6,491 nt of DNA, taken from NCBI GenBank assembly GCA_945949655.1, contig CAMFFG010000069.1, positions 1 to 6,491 on the forward strand. Direction: 5' to 3'. The position numbers and the translations under genes were made by a program. The DNA comes from an uncultured Peptococcaceae bacterium. Lineage in GTDB: Bacteria; Bacillota; Peptococcia; Peptococcales; Peptococcaceae. Positions 1 to 5,750 of the stretch are shown here, piece by piece (within the stretch, counting starts at the first letter, position 1; every line of letters begins with the position of its first letter). The notes under the pieces are model-generated. The model was not told the DNA's origin. It made no database searches and saw only the letters and a list, made by a program, of their open reading frames with translations.

Positions 1-234
1 GAAGGCTACAACCGTCTGCATGGGGACTCGATCTCCACTTCTACCGGATACTATCATTCTTCTGTATCCCCATTCTTTGTGGCAGCCGGCGCAGGAATTA
101 AAGAAAACTTCCTCACCGACAGAACCATCCGCCAGGTAGACGTGACACCTACCATCGCAGCATTGCTGGGAACCCGCTTCCCTGCTCAGTGCGAAGGGGC
201 ACCGGTATATCAGATTCTGTCTGAAGATTTTTAA
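1..234 (+). CDS. Alkaline phosphatase/sulfatase-superfamily protein, C-terminal fragment (5' end outside window)
   Basis: Frame 1 is open from the first base to TAA at 232-234 and gives 77 residues. The segment IRQVDVTPTIAALLG, followed by a final GAPVYQIL, resembles the closing part of alkaline-phosphatase-superfamily enzymes (sulfatases, type I phosphodiesterases, phosphoglycerate-mutase-like hydrolases). In these, a 'D-x-x-P-T-[IL]-x-x-L-L-G' stretch precedes the end of the domain. The residues GDSISTSTGYYHSS would lie in the substrate or metal-site neighbourhood, but the metal ligands and nucleophile are upstream of the window, so the substrate cannot be judged. A strong terminator starts 26 bases after the stop, so this gene ends its transcript and is separate from the transporter gene downstream. 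The superfamily call is reasonably safe; a specific activity is not. Confidence 0.7.
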   Translation, partial: EGYNRLHGDSISTSTGYYHSSVSPFFVAAGAGIKENFLTDRTIRQVDVTPTIAALLGTRFPAQCEGAPVYQILSEDF

Positions 235-259
235 TTTGTGATCCATCTATCTCTTTCCT

Positions 260-297
260 GCAGGCACTTACCATTTTTGGAAAGTGCCTGCTTTTTT
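260..297 (+). terminator. Rho-independent terminator of the phosphatase/sulfatase-like gene
   Basis: A perfect 10-bp stem, GCAGGCACTT (260-269) with AAGTGCCTGC (282-291), encloses a 12-base loop and runs directly into six T residues (292-297). It lies 26 bases after the stop codon at 234. The 3' arm plus T-tract is then repeated in tandem (see the repeat at 285-311). Confidence 0.88.
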
Positions 298-311
298 ATG
301 CCTGCTTTTTT
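285..311 (+). repeat. 14-bp tandem duplication of the terminator 3' arm and T-tract
   Basis: TGCCTGCTTTTTT occurs at 285-297 and again at 299-311, a period of 14 with one base between copies. The second copy has no matching left arm of its own beyond a short CTGC/GCAG pair. This looks like a slippage duplication of the terminator tail. Confidence 0.75.
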
Positions 312-378
312 AGCAGTTTTGGCTTGTCCGGATGCAATCCGCGCATACAAAATATTTCGTAATTTTTTCAAATATACC

Positions 379-410
379 TTGACATTCCCCCTATCTGGAA
401 GGCTTATCAT
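379..410 (+). promoter_or_regulatory. MerR-family-type promoter of the EamA transporter gene
   Basis: A perfect -35 box TTGACA (379-384) and a good -10 box TATCAT (405-410) are separated by 20 bp, longer than the usual 17. The spacer holds a dyad, CATTCC (383-388) and GGAAGG (397-402), with one mismatch and an 8-base centre. A long 19-20-bp spacer filled by an inverted repeat marks promoters activated by MerR-family regulators, which untwist the DNA. The bases closely resemble the E. coli CueR/copA promoter as I remember it (TTGAC, TTCCCC, then GGAAGG). AT-rich sequence at 361-378 could act as an UP element. No merR-like gene is in the window, so the regulator and its signal are unknown. Confidence 0.68.
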
Positions 411-420
411 ACATACAGAA

Positions 421-458
421 AGCGAAAACACGCTCTATGGCAGGGCCTTTGCTCTGCC
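421..458 (+). other. Transporter mRNA leader with two consecutive hairpins
   Basis: Starting a few bases after the predicted transcription start, AGCG (421-424) can pair with CGCT (431-434). GGCAGGGC (439-446) can pair with GCTCTGCC (451-458) around a CTTT loop, with one G-U pair. No T-tract follows, so this is not a terminator. It does not match a riboswitch class I can recognise. The leader is about 90 bases long. Confidence 0.45.
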
Positions 459-491
459 AAACAATCCTGGAAAAACAATGATTGAAAACAG

Positions 492-496
492 AAAGG
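492..496 (+). promoter_or_regulatory. Ribosome binding site of the transporter gene
   Basis: AAAGG lies 10 bases before the ATG at 507. It supports that start; the earlier ATG at 478 is in another frame. Confidence 0.55.
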
Positions 497-506
497 TTGG
501 ATTACA

Positions 507-1439
507 ATGAAATATCTATCTGAACTGGGTATGGTACTAGTCACAATTTTATGGGGCGCCAACTATGTTACCTGCAAGCTGGCGCTGGATCTCGGCATGA
601 CACCCAATTTTTACACAGCTCTGCGCTTCTGCGGCGCTGCCGTGGTGCTGGCGCTTATCTTCCATAAACGGCTGCGGCATCTCCAGAAAGATACGTTAAA
701 AGCAGGAATCTATATTGGTCTGGCTGTAGGCATCGGCTATGTGCTGCAAACGGTTGGCCTGACCATGACCACAGCAGCCAAAGCAGGGTTTCTGACCGGT
801 CTGTATGTAGTTCTGGTCCCGGTACTGGATTGCATCCTGAAACGCATTCTACCGAAAGTGAACGAACTCATCGGTGTTGCAGTGGCTACCGTCGGGCTGG
901 CCGTGTTAAGCCTGAACGCCGATCTGTCCATCGGAACCGGCGACATTATTGTATTTATCAGTGCCATCTTCTTCGCCGTCAGCATTATCATGATCGACCG
1001 TTTTGCTGCACAGCATGACCCAATCGTCTTATCTGTCATCCAGATCGCCGTCAGCGGTATTCTGGGGCTTGCGCTCGGTCTGGCTACAGAACCTGTTCCG
1101 ACAGCTGGTACCTTTAGCACCGCTATGATCGCGCTGATCCTTTACGCAATCTTTTTTGGCTCCGCTGTCAATACCACTGTACAGAACGTTGCCCAGAGCA
1201 AGATCTCGCCCACCACAGCAGCACTGATCCTGGTGCTGGAGCCGGTCTTCTCCGGCCTCTTCGCCTTTCTGTTCCTGCATGAACCACTGGGAATCAGAGA
1301 ATTATCCGGCAGTGGTCTGATCATCGCTGGCATGCTGTTTACCCTATTGTATAAACCAAAAACCAAAGTTGCCAAAAGCACAATCCTGCCACCTGCAACA
1401 AAATCGTGCAGCGCCTCTCTTCACCATACAGGCAGCTGA
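507..1439 (+). CDS. EamA/DMT-superfamily inner-membrane transporter
   Basis: This 310-residue protein has about ten hydrophobic segments (roughly 6-26, 36-53, 66-86, 92-112, 119-138, 145-163, 174-193, 203-222, 236-256, 267-283). They form two five-helix EamA repeats, the standard length and layout of drug/metabolite transporters. Family signatures are WGANYV near residue 16 in the first repeat and, in the second, SPTTAALILVLEPVFSG followed by HEPLG (residues 234-262). It should export or import a small organic molecule across the cytoplasmic membrane; the substrate cannot be read from sequence. A basic, polar tail of about 28 residues follows the last helix. The gene stands alone, starts with ATG behind AAAGG, is preceded by a MerR-type promoter and ends at a 14-bp hairpin. 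It converges on the choline operon and need not be functionally related to it. Confidence 0.9.
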   Translation: MKYLSELGMVLVTILWGANYVTCKLALDLGMTPNFYTALRFCGAAVVLALIFHKRLRHLQKDTLKAGIYIGLAVGIGYVLQTVGLTMTTAAKAGFLTGLYVVLVPVLDCILKRILPKVNELIGVAVATVGLAVLSLNADLSIGTGDIIVFISAIFFAVSIIMIDRFAAQHDPIVLSVIQIAVSGILGLALGLATEPVPTAGTFSTAMIALILYAIFFGSAVNTTVQNVAQSKISPTTAALILVLEPVFSGLFAFLFLHEPLGIRELSGSGLIIAGMLFTLLYKPKTKVAKSTILPPATKSCSASLHHTGS

Positions 1440-1440
1440 C

Positions 1441-1478
1441 AAACATCCACCCTGATGAGACAACCAGGGTGGATGTTT
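1441..1478 (+). terminator. Perfect 14-bp hairpin after the transporter gene, probable terminator
   Basis: AAACATCCACCCTG (1441-1454) pairs perfectly with CAGGGTGGATGTTT (1465-1478) around a 10-base loop, starting two bases after the stop. Only three T residues close the 3' arm and no longer T-tract follows, so it is less typical than the other terminators here. It may also act as an mRNA 3'-end stabiliser. Confidence 0.65.
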
Positions 1479-1541
1479 CCTATCTCGATATACTCAAAAC
1501 CCAATAACGGATCGTGATTCAGTCCCTAAGCTCGAAGGATC

Positions 1542-1681
1542 TTTCATTCCCCGTCGCCGGATTGCCAGTTTGCACAACCGAAACCATTCGTCAAGGGCAA
1601 AGCCGCTTTGTGCGGTGCCTGCGCACCCTTGACAGATGGCTTCGGTTATGCCATAAAAGGGCAAGCAACGGGGATCTGAAA
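1542..1681. repeat. Long imperfect inverted repeat with a three-way-junction tip (REP/MITE-like candidate)
   Basis: The inner arms 1572-1597 and 1626-1651 match at 22 of 26 positions, with GTCAAGGG opposite CCCTTGAC at the inner end. The outer arms continue the symmetry with breaks: TTGCC (1562-1566) with GGCAA (1660-1664), CCCCG (1549-1553) with CGGGG (1669-1673), and TTTCA (1542-1546) with TGAAA (1677-1681). The 28 bases inside the stem split into two adjacent hairpins, CAAAG-CCG-CTTTG (1598-1610) and TGCG-GTGCCTG-CGCA (1611-1625), using every interior base. Symmetry on this scale could be cruciform DNA, a structured transcript or transposon-end-derived. Pairing is seen directly; the biological class is inferred. 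Confidence 0.6.
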
Positions 1682-1698
1682 TATTCCTCAGAGCTGTT

Positions 1699-1716
1699 CC
1701 CCTTCCCGGGAAGGGG
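1699..1716. repeat. 18-bp perfect palindrome
   Basis: CCCCTTCCCGGGAAGGGG reads identically on both strands. It lies 17 bases after the long inverted repeat and is followed by a G-rich run. It could be an operator-like site, a hairpin or part of the same repetitive element. Confidence 0.7.
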
Positions 1717-1763
1717 CGGAGGGGTTGGGCAGTGTGGCTTTGCGGCCTGGTTGAGCGGTTTTT

Positions 1764-1804
1764 TGATCCACAGATTGTCCACCAATCGTCCACATTGTTC
1801 CACA
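1764..1804. repeat. Four helically phased TCCAC motifs (DnaA-box-like)
   Basis: TCCAC occurs at 1767, 1778, 1789 and, as TTCCAC, at 1799, giving steps of 11, 11 and 10 bases, about one helical turn each. The nine-base windows ending in CCACA/CCACC match the DnaA box TTATCCACA at 8, 7, 7 and 7 of 9 positions. All face the same side of the helix and point the same way. Confidence 0.55.
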
Positions 1805-1854
1805 TTCTAATAGAACTATGCCAGAATAATCATGCGCAACGCATTTTCTGATGA

Positions 1855-1888
1855 GAAAAAAAGTCCCAGGCCATAAAACCTGAGACTT
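1855..1888 (-). terminator. Rho-independent terminator of the cut operon
   Basis: On the minus strand AAGTCTCAGG (1888-1879) pairs with CCTGGGACTT (1870-1861), with one U-G pair and an 8-base loop. The stem runs into a T-tract (1862-1856). It starts 13 bases after the stop of the shell-protein gene and so marks the 3' end of the operon. Confidence 0.88.
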
Positions 1889-1901
1889 GTCAATATCATA
1901 T

Positions 1902-2201
1902 TTACAGACAATTCTGCCCAGCATCGCTTCTGATTTTTTCCACTGCAGCCTCCACTGCAGCTGTATCACCGAAAATAGCCAGCAGCACCATATTCTGCGG
2001 GCAACTGCCCCGCACATCCCGCACAGCAACATGAACCAGTTTTTCCGCAATATCCGCTGCACAAATCATGTCTATCAGCTTCCCCTGCACCAATCCCACT
2101 GCACCAGCACGGTCAATGCGGTCATCGTTCGGATCGGAAATGCGATGCTTTAAAATTTCCATCATGCCGTGCGATGGCGATTTGATGATACGAACATCCA
2201 T
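1902..2201 (-). CDS. Circularly permuted BMC-domain shell protein (EutS/PduU/CutR-like)
   Basis: This 99-residue protein is a single BMC domain with permuted topology. Residues 31-59 (RAGAVGLVQG then AADIAEKLVHVAV) match the usual N-terminal strand-helix of shell proteins, but begin only after a 30-residue leader. The chain ends just after FGDTAAVEAAVEKI, where ordinary BMC proteins continue. The missing piece (ordinarily like VIPRPHEDLEKIL) appears to be the leader itself, RIIKSPSHGMMEIL at 4-16. EutS and PduU share this layout, as does CutR of choline microcompartments as I recall it. It should form a hexameric tile in the shell around CutC. The ATG at 2201 is chosen because GAGGAGG sits nine bases upstream; an in-frame TTG at 2219 overlaps that site. 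The gene follows cutD by 14 bases and is last in the operon. It is slightly short at the C terminus compared with EutS (about 111 residues). Confidence 0.85.
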   Translation of the reverse strand: MDVRIIKSPSHGMMEILKHRISDPNDDRIDRAGAVGLVQGKLIDMICAADIAEKLVHVAVRDVRGSCPQNMVLLAIFGDTAAVEAAVEKIRSDAGQNCL

Positions 2202-2210
2202 AGAAATTTG

Positions 2211-2217
2211 CCTCCTC
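2211..2217 (-). promoter_or_regulatory. Ribosome binding site of the shell-protein gene, overlapping the cutD stop
   Basis: GAGGAGG lies nine bases before ATG 2201 and overlaps the last two bases of the cutD TGA (2218-2216), which suggests translational coupling. It rules out the in-frame TTG at 2219 as the start. Confidence 0.75.
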
Positions 2218-3151
2218 AATGACGAATCACTGCAACCGGAAGCTGATACTGACGTAACCAGCCTTCCATACGGTCCAGATCGCTGTCGCTCAGGCTGGGG
2301 TCACCCTCTATCGGATAAGCCATGCCCAACTGCTGATATTTATTAACCCCTAATTTATGATAAGGAAGTAAATCGACTCCCTGAAAATTTTTCAGATCTT
2401 TATAGGGCAACAGAAACTGTGCGACTTGATTTATTTCTGCTTCACTGTCATTGATTCCTTTTAACAGCGGCATGCGGATTTTTACTTTATAACGGTTCTG
2501 CAGCAGAATCTCCAGATTTTTTAATATCAGCTCATTGTGCACACCAGTCAGCTCCGCATGCCGTTTGCTATCCAGATGCTTGATGTCAAACAGAAACAGA
2601 TCCACAAATTCTGCCACTTTCAGCAGATTTTCTGTTTTGGCATAGCCACAAGTCTCAATGGCAGTGTGAATGCCTTCCCGCTTACAGGCCAGCAGCAGAT
2701 TGGTCGCTGCTTCCGGCTGTAACAGTACTTCTCCACCGCTCAGCGTTACACCACCACCCGATACCTGATAAAACGCCTGGTCCTCCTGAATGATCTCCAG
2801 CAGTTCCGAGATTGTCTTTTTTTCGCCCACCACAGAAAGGGCATTCTGCAGGCAGGCCGACACACACTTGCCGCAACCGATACATTTTTTATCCAGCTCT
2901 CGCACTACTTCGTGCCTTCCCTGTTCGTTAAGCCGATGAATCCCCTGCGGACACACTCTGACACAAGCCCCGCAACTGACACAGGAAGCCTGTTTAAACA
3001 GTAACCGGGGCCGCTGTTCCATGCCTTCCGGATTGGCACACCATTTACAGCGCAACGGACAGCCCTGAAAAAATACCATTGTACGTACACCGGGACCATC
3101 ATACATATTGTATTTCTGAATATTAAAAATCGTCGCATTACGTTCAATCAT
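2216..3151 (-). CDS. cutD: Choline trimethylamine-lyase activating enzyme (radical SAM glycyl-radical activase)
   Basis: This 311-residue protein uses S-adenosylmethionine and a [4Fe-4S] cluster to abstract hydrogen from the C-terminal Gly of CutC and so create its glycyl radical. The radical-SAM motif C-x3-C-x2-C is at C31, C35 and C38 (GCPLRCKWC), preceded by the activase hallmark YDGPGVRTMVFFQG. An inserted ferredoxin-like domain carries two further clusters, C57/C60/C63/C67 and C90/C93/C96/C100, as in activases of CutC, glycerol dehydratase and related enzymes but not in the short PflA. The SAM-binding GGE motif is SGGEVLLQ (138-145). Length is typical. The ATG at 3151 gives the standard N terminus; the ribosome site is weak (GAGAG a few bases upstream), but cutC ends only 24 bases before it. 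Specificity for CutC is inferred from the adjacent lyase gene. Confidence 0.93.
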   Translation of the reverse strand: MIERNATIFNIQKYNMYDGPGVRTMVFFQGCPLRCKWCANPEGMEQRPRLLFKQASCVSCGACVRVCPQGIHRLNEQGRHEVVRELDKKCIGCGKCVSACLQNALSVVGEKKTISELLEIIQEDQAFYQVSGGGVTLSGGEVLLQPEAATNLLLACKREGIHTAIETCGYAKTENLLKVAEFVDLFLFDIKHLDSKRHAELTGVHNELILKNLEILLQNRYKVKIRMPLLKGINDSEAEINQVAQFLLPYKDLKNFQGVDLLPYHKLGVNKYQQLGMAYPIEGDPSLSDSDLDRMEGWLRQYQLPVAVIRH

Positions 3152-3175
3152 TCTGTCTCTCTCACTTCTTCCCCA

Positions 3176-5719
3176 TTAAAAATGAGTCAGCATGGTACGA
3201 CTGATAATTTCATCCTGTACATCTTTACACAGTTCTACAAAGAATGCACTGTATCCGGCAACCCGCACAATCAGATCCCGATACTGTTCCGGATGTTTCT
3301 GTGCCTCCAGCAGTGTTTCGTTGCTCAGATAGTTGAACTGCATTTCTCCATTACCCATCTGACTTGCTGTACGCAGCAGCGTGATAATACCATTTTCCCC
3401 TTCCGGTGTATCCAAAAGGCCCGCCATCAGTTTAAAGTTGTGCACCATACCGATGTTCATATTGTCGCAAGCCATTTTTGACACCGATTTGATAATGGCT
3501 GTAGGGCCTTTATAGTCGGCACCCTGCGTCGGACTGATGCCATCAGACAATGGCATCCAAGCTTTGCGGCCATTGGCCGATGCACCAGTAATCTGCCCCA
3601 GTGGTGTATTGTTGGAAATAGAAAGCGTACCATGGCTTAAAATGGAATACAATGTCTTATACTGCCGATGTTCCTGTTCCGTAAAACTGATGATATCCGA
3701 GGCGATGGCATCGGCATAATCATCATCGTTACCGTATTTTGGCGCATCCAGACAATCCTTATGAATCTGTTCATAGCCGACAAAATCAGCTTTCAACGCT
3801 TCATTTAACTGTTCCAGTGTATATTTTTTGTCATCGTACACCAGCTTTTTAATAGCCGCCATGGAGTCGGCATAGGTCGCCAGACCGCTCCAGACCACGC
3901 CGGGACCAAAATTGTACATGGCACCGCCGGCAGAAACATCACGGCCATGCTCCATGCAGCCTTCATACATAATGGACATCAGCGGTTTTGGTGCCAGCTC
4001 CCGATGCACCCGCTGGGTAATCACTGTAGCCACGCTGGACCATTTGGTGATATATTTGATCTGTTCTTTGACTGCAGCTTCAAACTGTTCATAGGTTTTA
4101 AACTGACTCAGATCCCCCAGATCAGGGCATACCTGTTTACCGTACCATAATGTCTTACCGTGATTCAGCACCAGCTCAATGCAGATAGGCCACTGTGTAT
4201 AGGCAGTGGAGGTCCACTGATACAGCCGCCCCGATTTCTGCGGCTCTACACACCCCATCAGGCAGTAGTCACGGGCATCTTCCATGGAAACGCCTTTGGC
4301 CAGCATCATTTTGATATGGGTATCATCAAAGTGGCAGGCAGGAAAGCCCATGCCGGAACGAATCACATCCACAATTTTACGCATATATTTCTGCGGCGAG
4401 AAATTGTGAATCCGGCAGGCCAATGACGGCTGATAGATCTTCACATGCCGTACTGCGTCCATCAGCAGATAGGTCAGATCATTGGTGGCATCTTTGCCGT
4501 CCCGGGTGACCCCGCCTACACACATATTGACAAACGGCTGATACCCGGCAAAGAATTTAGACCCACCTTCACTGGTGATCCACATCATTTCCGACATTTT
4601 GATCAGCATGCAGCCCGCCAGTTCAAAAGCCTGATAATCAGTCAGGCGACCTGCTTCTTTATCAGCTTTATAGAACGGATACATATACTGGTCCACCCGT
4701 CCGATGGACATCCCGGGCTGGTTTTCCTCCACTTCCAGCAGGGATTCCACTGTCCAGACAGCCTGAATGGCTTCCCAGAAGGTCTCCGGTTTGTGTGCCG
4801 GTACACGGGCGTTGATTTCCGAAATTTTATACAGCTCTGCTTTCCGCTGCGGGTTGGTTTCTTTTTGAGCCAGTTCTGCCGCATACTGACTCAGACGACG
4901 GGCATAAATCATGACACCTTCTGTGGTATCAATGACAGACTTATAAAAATAAATCTTTTCAATATCATCCGGATTACCGTAATCCAGATGTTCCAGATGC
5001 TCTCTGGCTTCCTGCTGAATATCCAGCATTCCTTTTTTCATCAGAATCACATCATAGCCGGGATTGGAGTCTCCACCGCCATTCAGCGCATGATAGGAGC
5101 AGTCCGACACAAAGGATTCACCGGATAATTCCCACAGGCCAGCTTCCCGAAACTGATCTTCACAGTATTCATCCACGGATTTTCCTTTCCAGAAAGGAAA
5201 CAGTTCTTCTCGCATAATACGTTTATCTTCTTCCGAAATATAGAAGGGATCCTGCGGACGGCTGCCGATGGTATCGATTTCATCCTCCATCCATCTCCAG
5301 GCAAGATCAGGAGAAAAAGCCCCGGCTCGCGGCGCGCCGCAGGGATGCCCCACGATCAGTTCATCATCCTGAATCAATAGCGGTGCCGTTTCGCAGCAGT
5401 AACGGAAGCATTTAGCCCGCAGCATTACCTTCGGCATTCCTGGATTTTCCCGGGCGATTTTCGTGATTGCACGGGCACGGTATGTGGTAATGCTGGGCAC
5501 CTGTTTCATATAATTTGCTTTTAACCGTTTTAGACGATCCGTCATGCCGTCGGGTACATCAGTCTCTGTAACATCAGGCGAAAAACTCTGTGCAGCTGCT
5601 TTTTCCGCATCCAGCTGGGCTGCCACCTTCTGAAAGGCCGTCAGCAGCAGTTGTCTTTCTTCTGCTGATAATTTCTGCGTTGCTGTTGCAAATTTATCTG
5701 AAAATTCATAAAGATTCAT
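3176..5719 (-). CDS. cutC: Choline trimethylamine-lyase, glycyl radical enzyme
   Basis: This 847-residue enzyme splits choline into trimethylamine and acetaldehyde by radical chemistry, inside a microcompartment. The thiyl-radical site is C490 in [12 protein letters not shown], with base E492. The glycyl radical site is G822 in RVAGYSA. The choline-pocket residues I recall from Desulfovibrio alaskensis CutC (Y208, D216, F395, C489, E491, T502, G821) are all present here, each shifted by exactly +1: Y209, D217, F396, C490, E492, T503, G822. That separates it from pyruvate formate-lyase and from diol or glycerol dehydratases. Residues 1-45 look like two amphipathic helices, followed by an acidic, Thr-containing linker to about 58, a plausible shell-targeting extension. 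The ATG at 5719 is preferred over an in-frame ATG at 5734 because GGAGG lies eight bases upstream and overlaps that earlier ATG. This start gives the usual 846-847 length. cutD follows by 24 bases. Confidence 0.95.
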   Translation of the reverse strand: MNLYEFSDKFATATQKLSAEERQLLLTAFQKVAAQLDAEKAAAQSFSPDVTETDVPDGMTDRLKRLKANYMKQVPSITTYRARAITKIARENPGMPKVMLRAKCFRYCCETAPLLIQDDELIVGHPCGAPRAGAFSPDLAWRWMEDEIDTIGSRPQDPFYISEEDKRIMREELFPFWKGKSVDEYCEDQFREAGLWELSGESFVSDCSYHALNGGGDSNPGYDVILMKKGMLDIQQEAREHLEHLDYGNPDDIEKIYFYKSVIDTTEGVMIYARRLSQYAAELAQKETNPQRKAELYKISEINARVPAHKPETFWEAIQAVWTVESLLEVEENQPGMSIGRVDQYMYPFYKADKEAGRLTDYQAFELAGCMLIKMSEMMWITSEGGSKFFAGYQPFVNMCVGGVTRDGKDATNDLTYLLMDAVRHVKIYQPSLACRIHNFSPQKYMRKIVDVIRSGMGFPACHFDDTHIKMMLAKGVSMEDARDYCLMGCVEPQKSGRLYQWTSTAYTQWPICIELVLNHGKTLWYGKQVCPDLGDLSQFKTYEQFEAAVKEQIKYITKWSSVATVITQRVHRELAPKPLMSIMYEGCMEHGRDVSAGGAMYNFGPGVVWSGLATYADSMAAIKKLVYDDKKYTLEQLNEALKADFVGYEQIHKDCLDAPKYGNDDDYADAIASDIISFTEQEHRQYKTLYSILSHGTLSISNNTPLGQITGASANGRKAWMPLSDGISPTQGADYKGPTAIIKSVSKMACDNMNIGMVHNFKLMAGLLDTPEGENGIITLLRTASQMGNGEMQFNYLSNETLLEAQKHPEQYRDLIVRVAGYSAFFVELCKDVQDEIISRTMLTHF

Positions 5720-5727
5720 CGTAACTT

Positions 5728-5732
5728 CCTCC
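5728..5732 (-). promoter_or_regulatory. Ribosome binding site that fixes the cutC start
   Basis: GGAGG lies eight bases before ATG 5719. The first G belongs to the upstream in-frame ATG at 5734, so that ATG cannot use this site and has only A/T-rich sequence before it. Confidence 0.8.
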
Positions 5733-5750
5733 ATTTTCTAATTTTCAATC

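Larger units (their letters stand above)
1479..1854. other. Gene-free, structure-rich spacer between convergent transcription units
   Basis: No reading frame here has a ribosome binding site, a recognisable domain or an ordinary protein composition, although frames stay open on both strands. The space is occupied by a long imperfect inverted repeat (1542-1681), an 18-bp palindrome (1699-1716), a G-rich stretch (1707-1731) and a helically phased motif array (1764-1804). A small hairpin ATGCG-CAA-CGCAT sits at 1832-1844. It lies between the ends of two operons, a usual place for REP-like or MITE-like elements. I saw no clear target-site duplication. Confidence 0.6.

Noticed and set aside
421..458. 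Guanidine (ykkC or mini-ykkC type) riboswitch before the transporter
   Set aside because: Paired hairpins suggested mini-ykkC, but the loops are AAAACA and CTTT rather than ACGR, and no other riboswitch consensus is visible.
238..510. A 90-residue open frame on the plus strand
   Set aside because: It spans the terminator, the promoter and the leader of the transporter gene and has no ribosome site, so it is not a plausible gene.
1764..1804. Chromosomal or plasmid replication origin
   Set aside because: The DnaA-like matches are mostly 7 of 9, there is no dnaA, dnaN or rep gene, and no AT-rich unwinding region follows. Only the phased motif itself is supported.
1494..1810. Overlapping open frames of 70-103 residues on both strands of the convergent spacer
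   Set aside because: They have no ribosome sites and odd Arg/Pro/Trp/Cys-rich compositions, and they run through inverted repeats and a palindrome. Structured repeat DNA explains them better.
2202..2219. TTG start six codons upstream for the shell-protein gene
   Set aside because: It overlaps the Shine-Dalgarno sequence that correctly positions ATG 2201 and would add MRRQIS, which does not belong to the fold.
4445..5128. A 227-residue open frame on the plus strand
   Set aside because: It is antisense inside cutC, has no ribosome binding site or domain, and is explained by codon use of the real gene.
3176..5719. Diol or glycerol dehydratase, or pyruvate formate-lyase, instead of CutC
   Set aside because: The choline-pocket set Y209, D217, F396, E492 and T503 and the [17 protein letters not shown] stretch fit choline trimethylamine-lyase with a constant offset.
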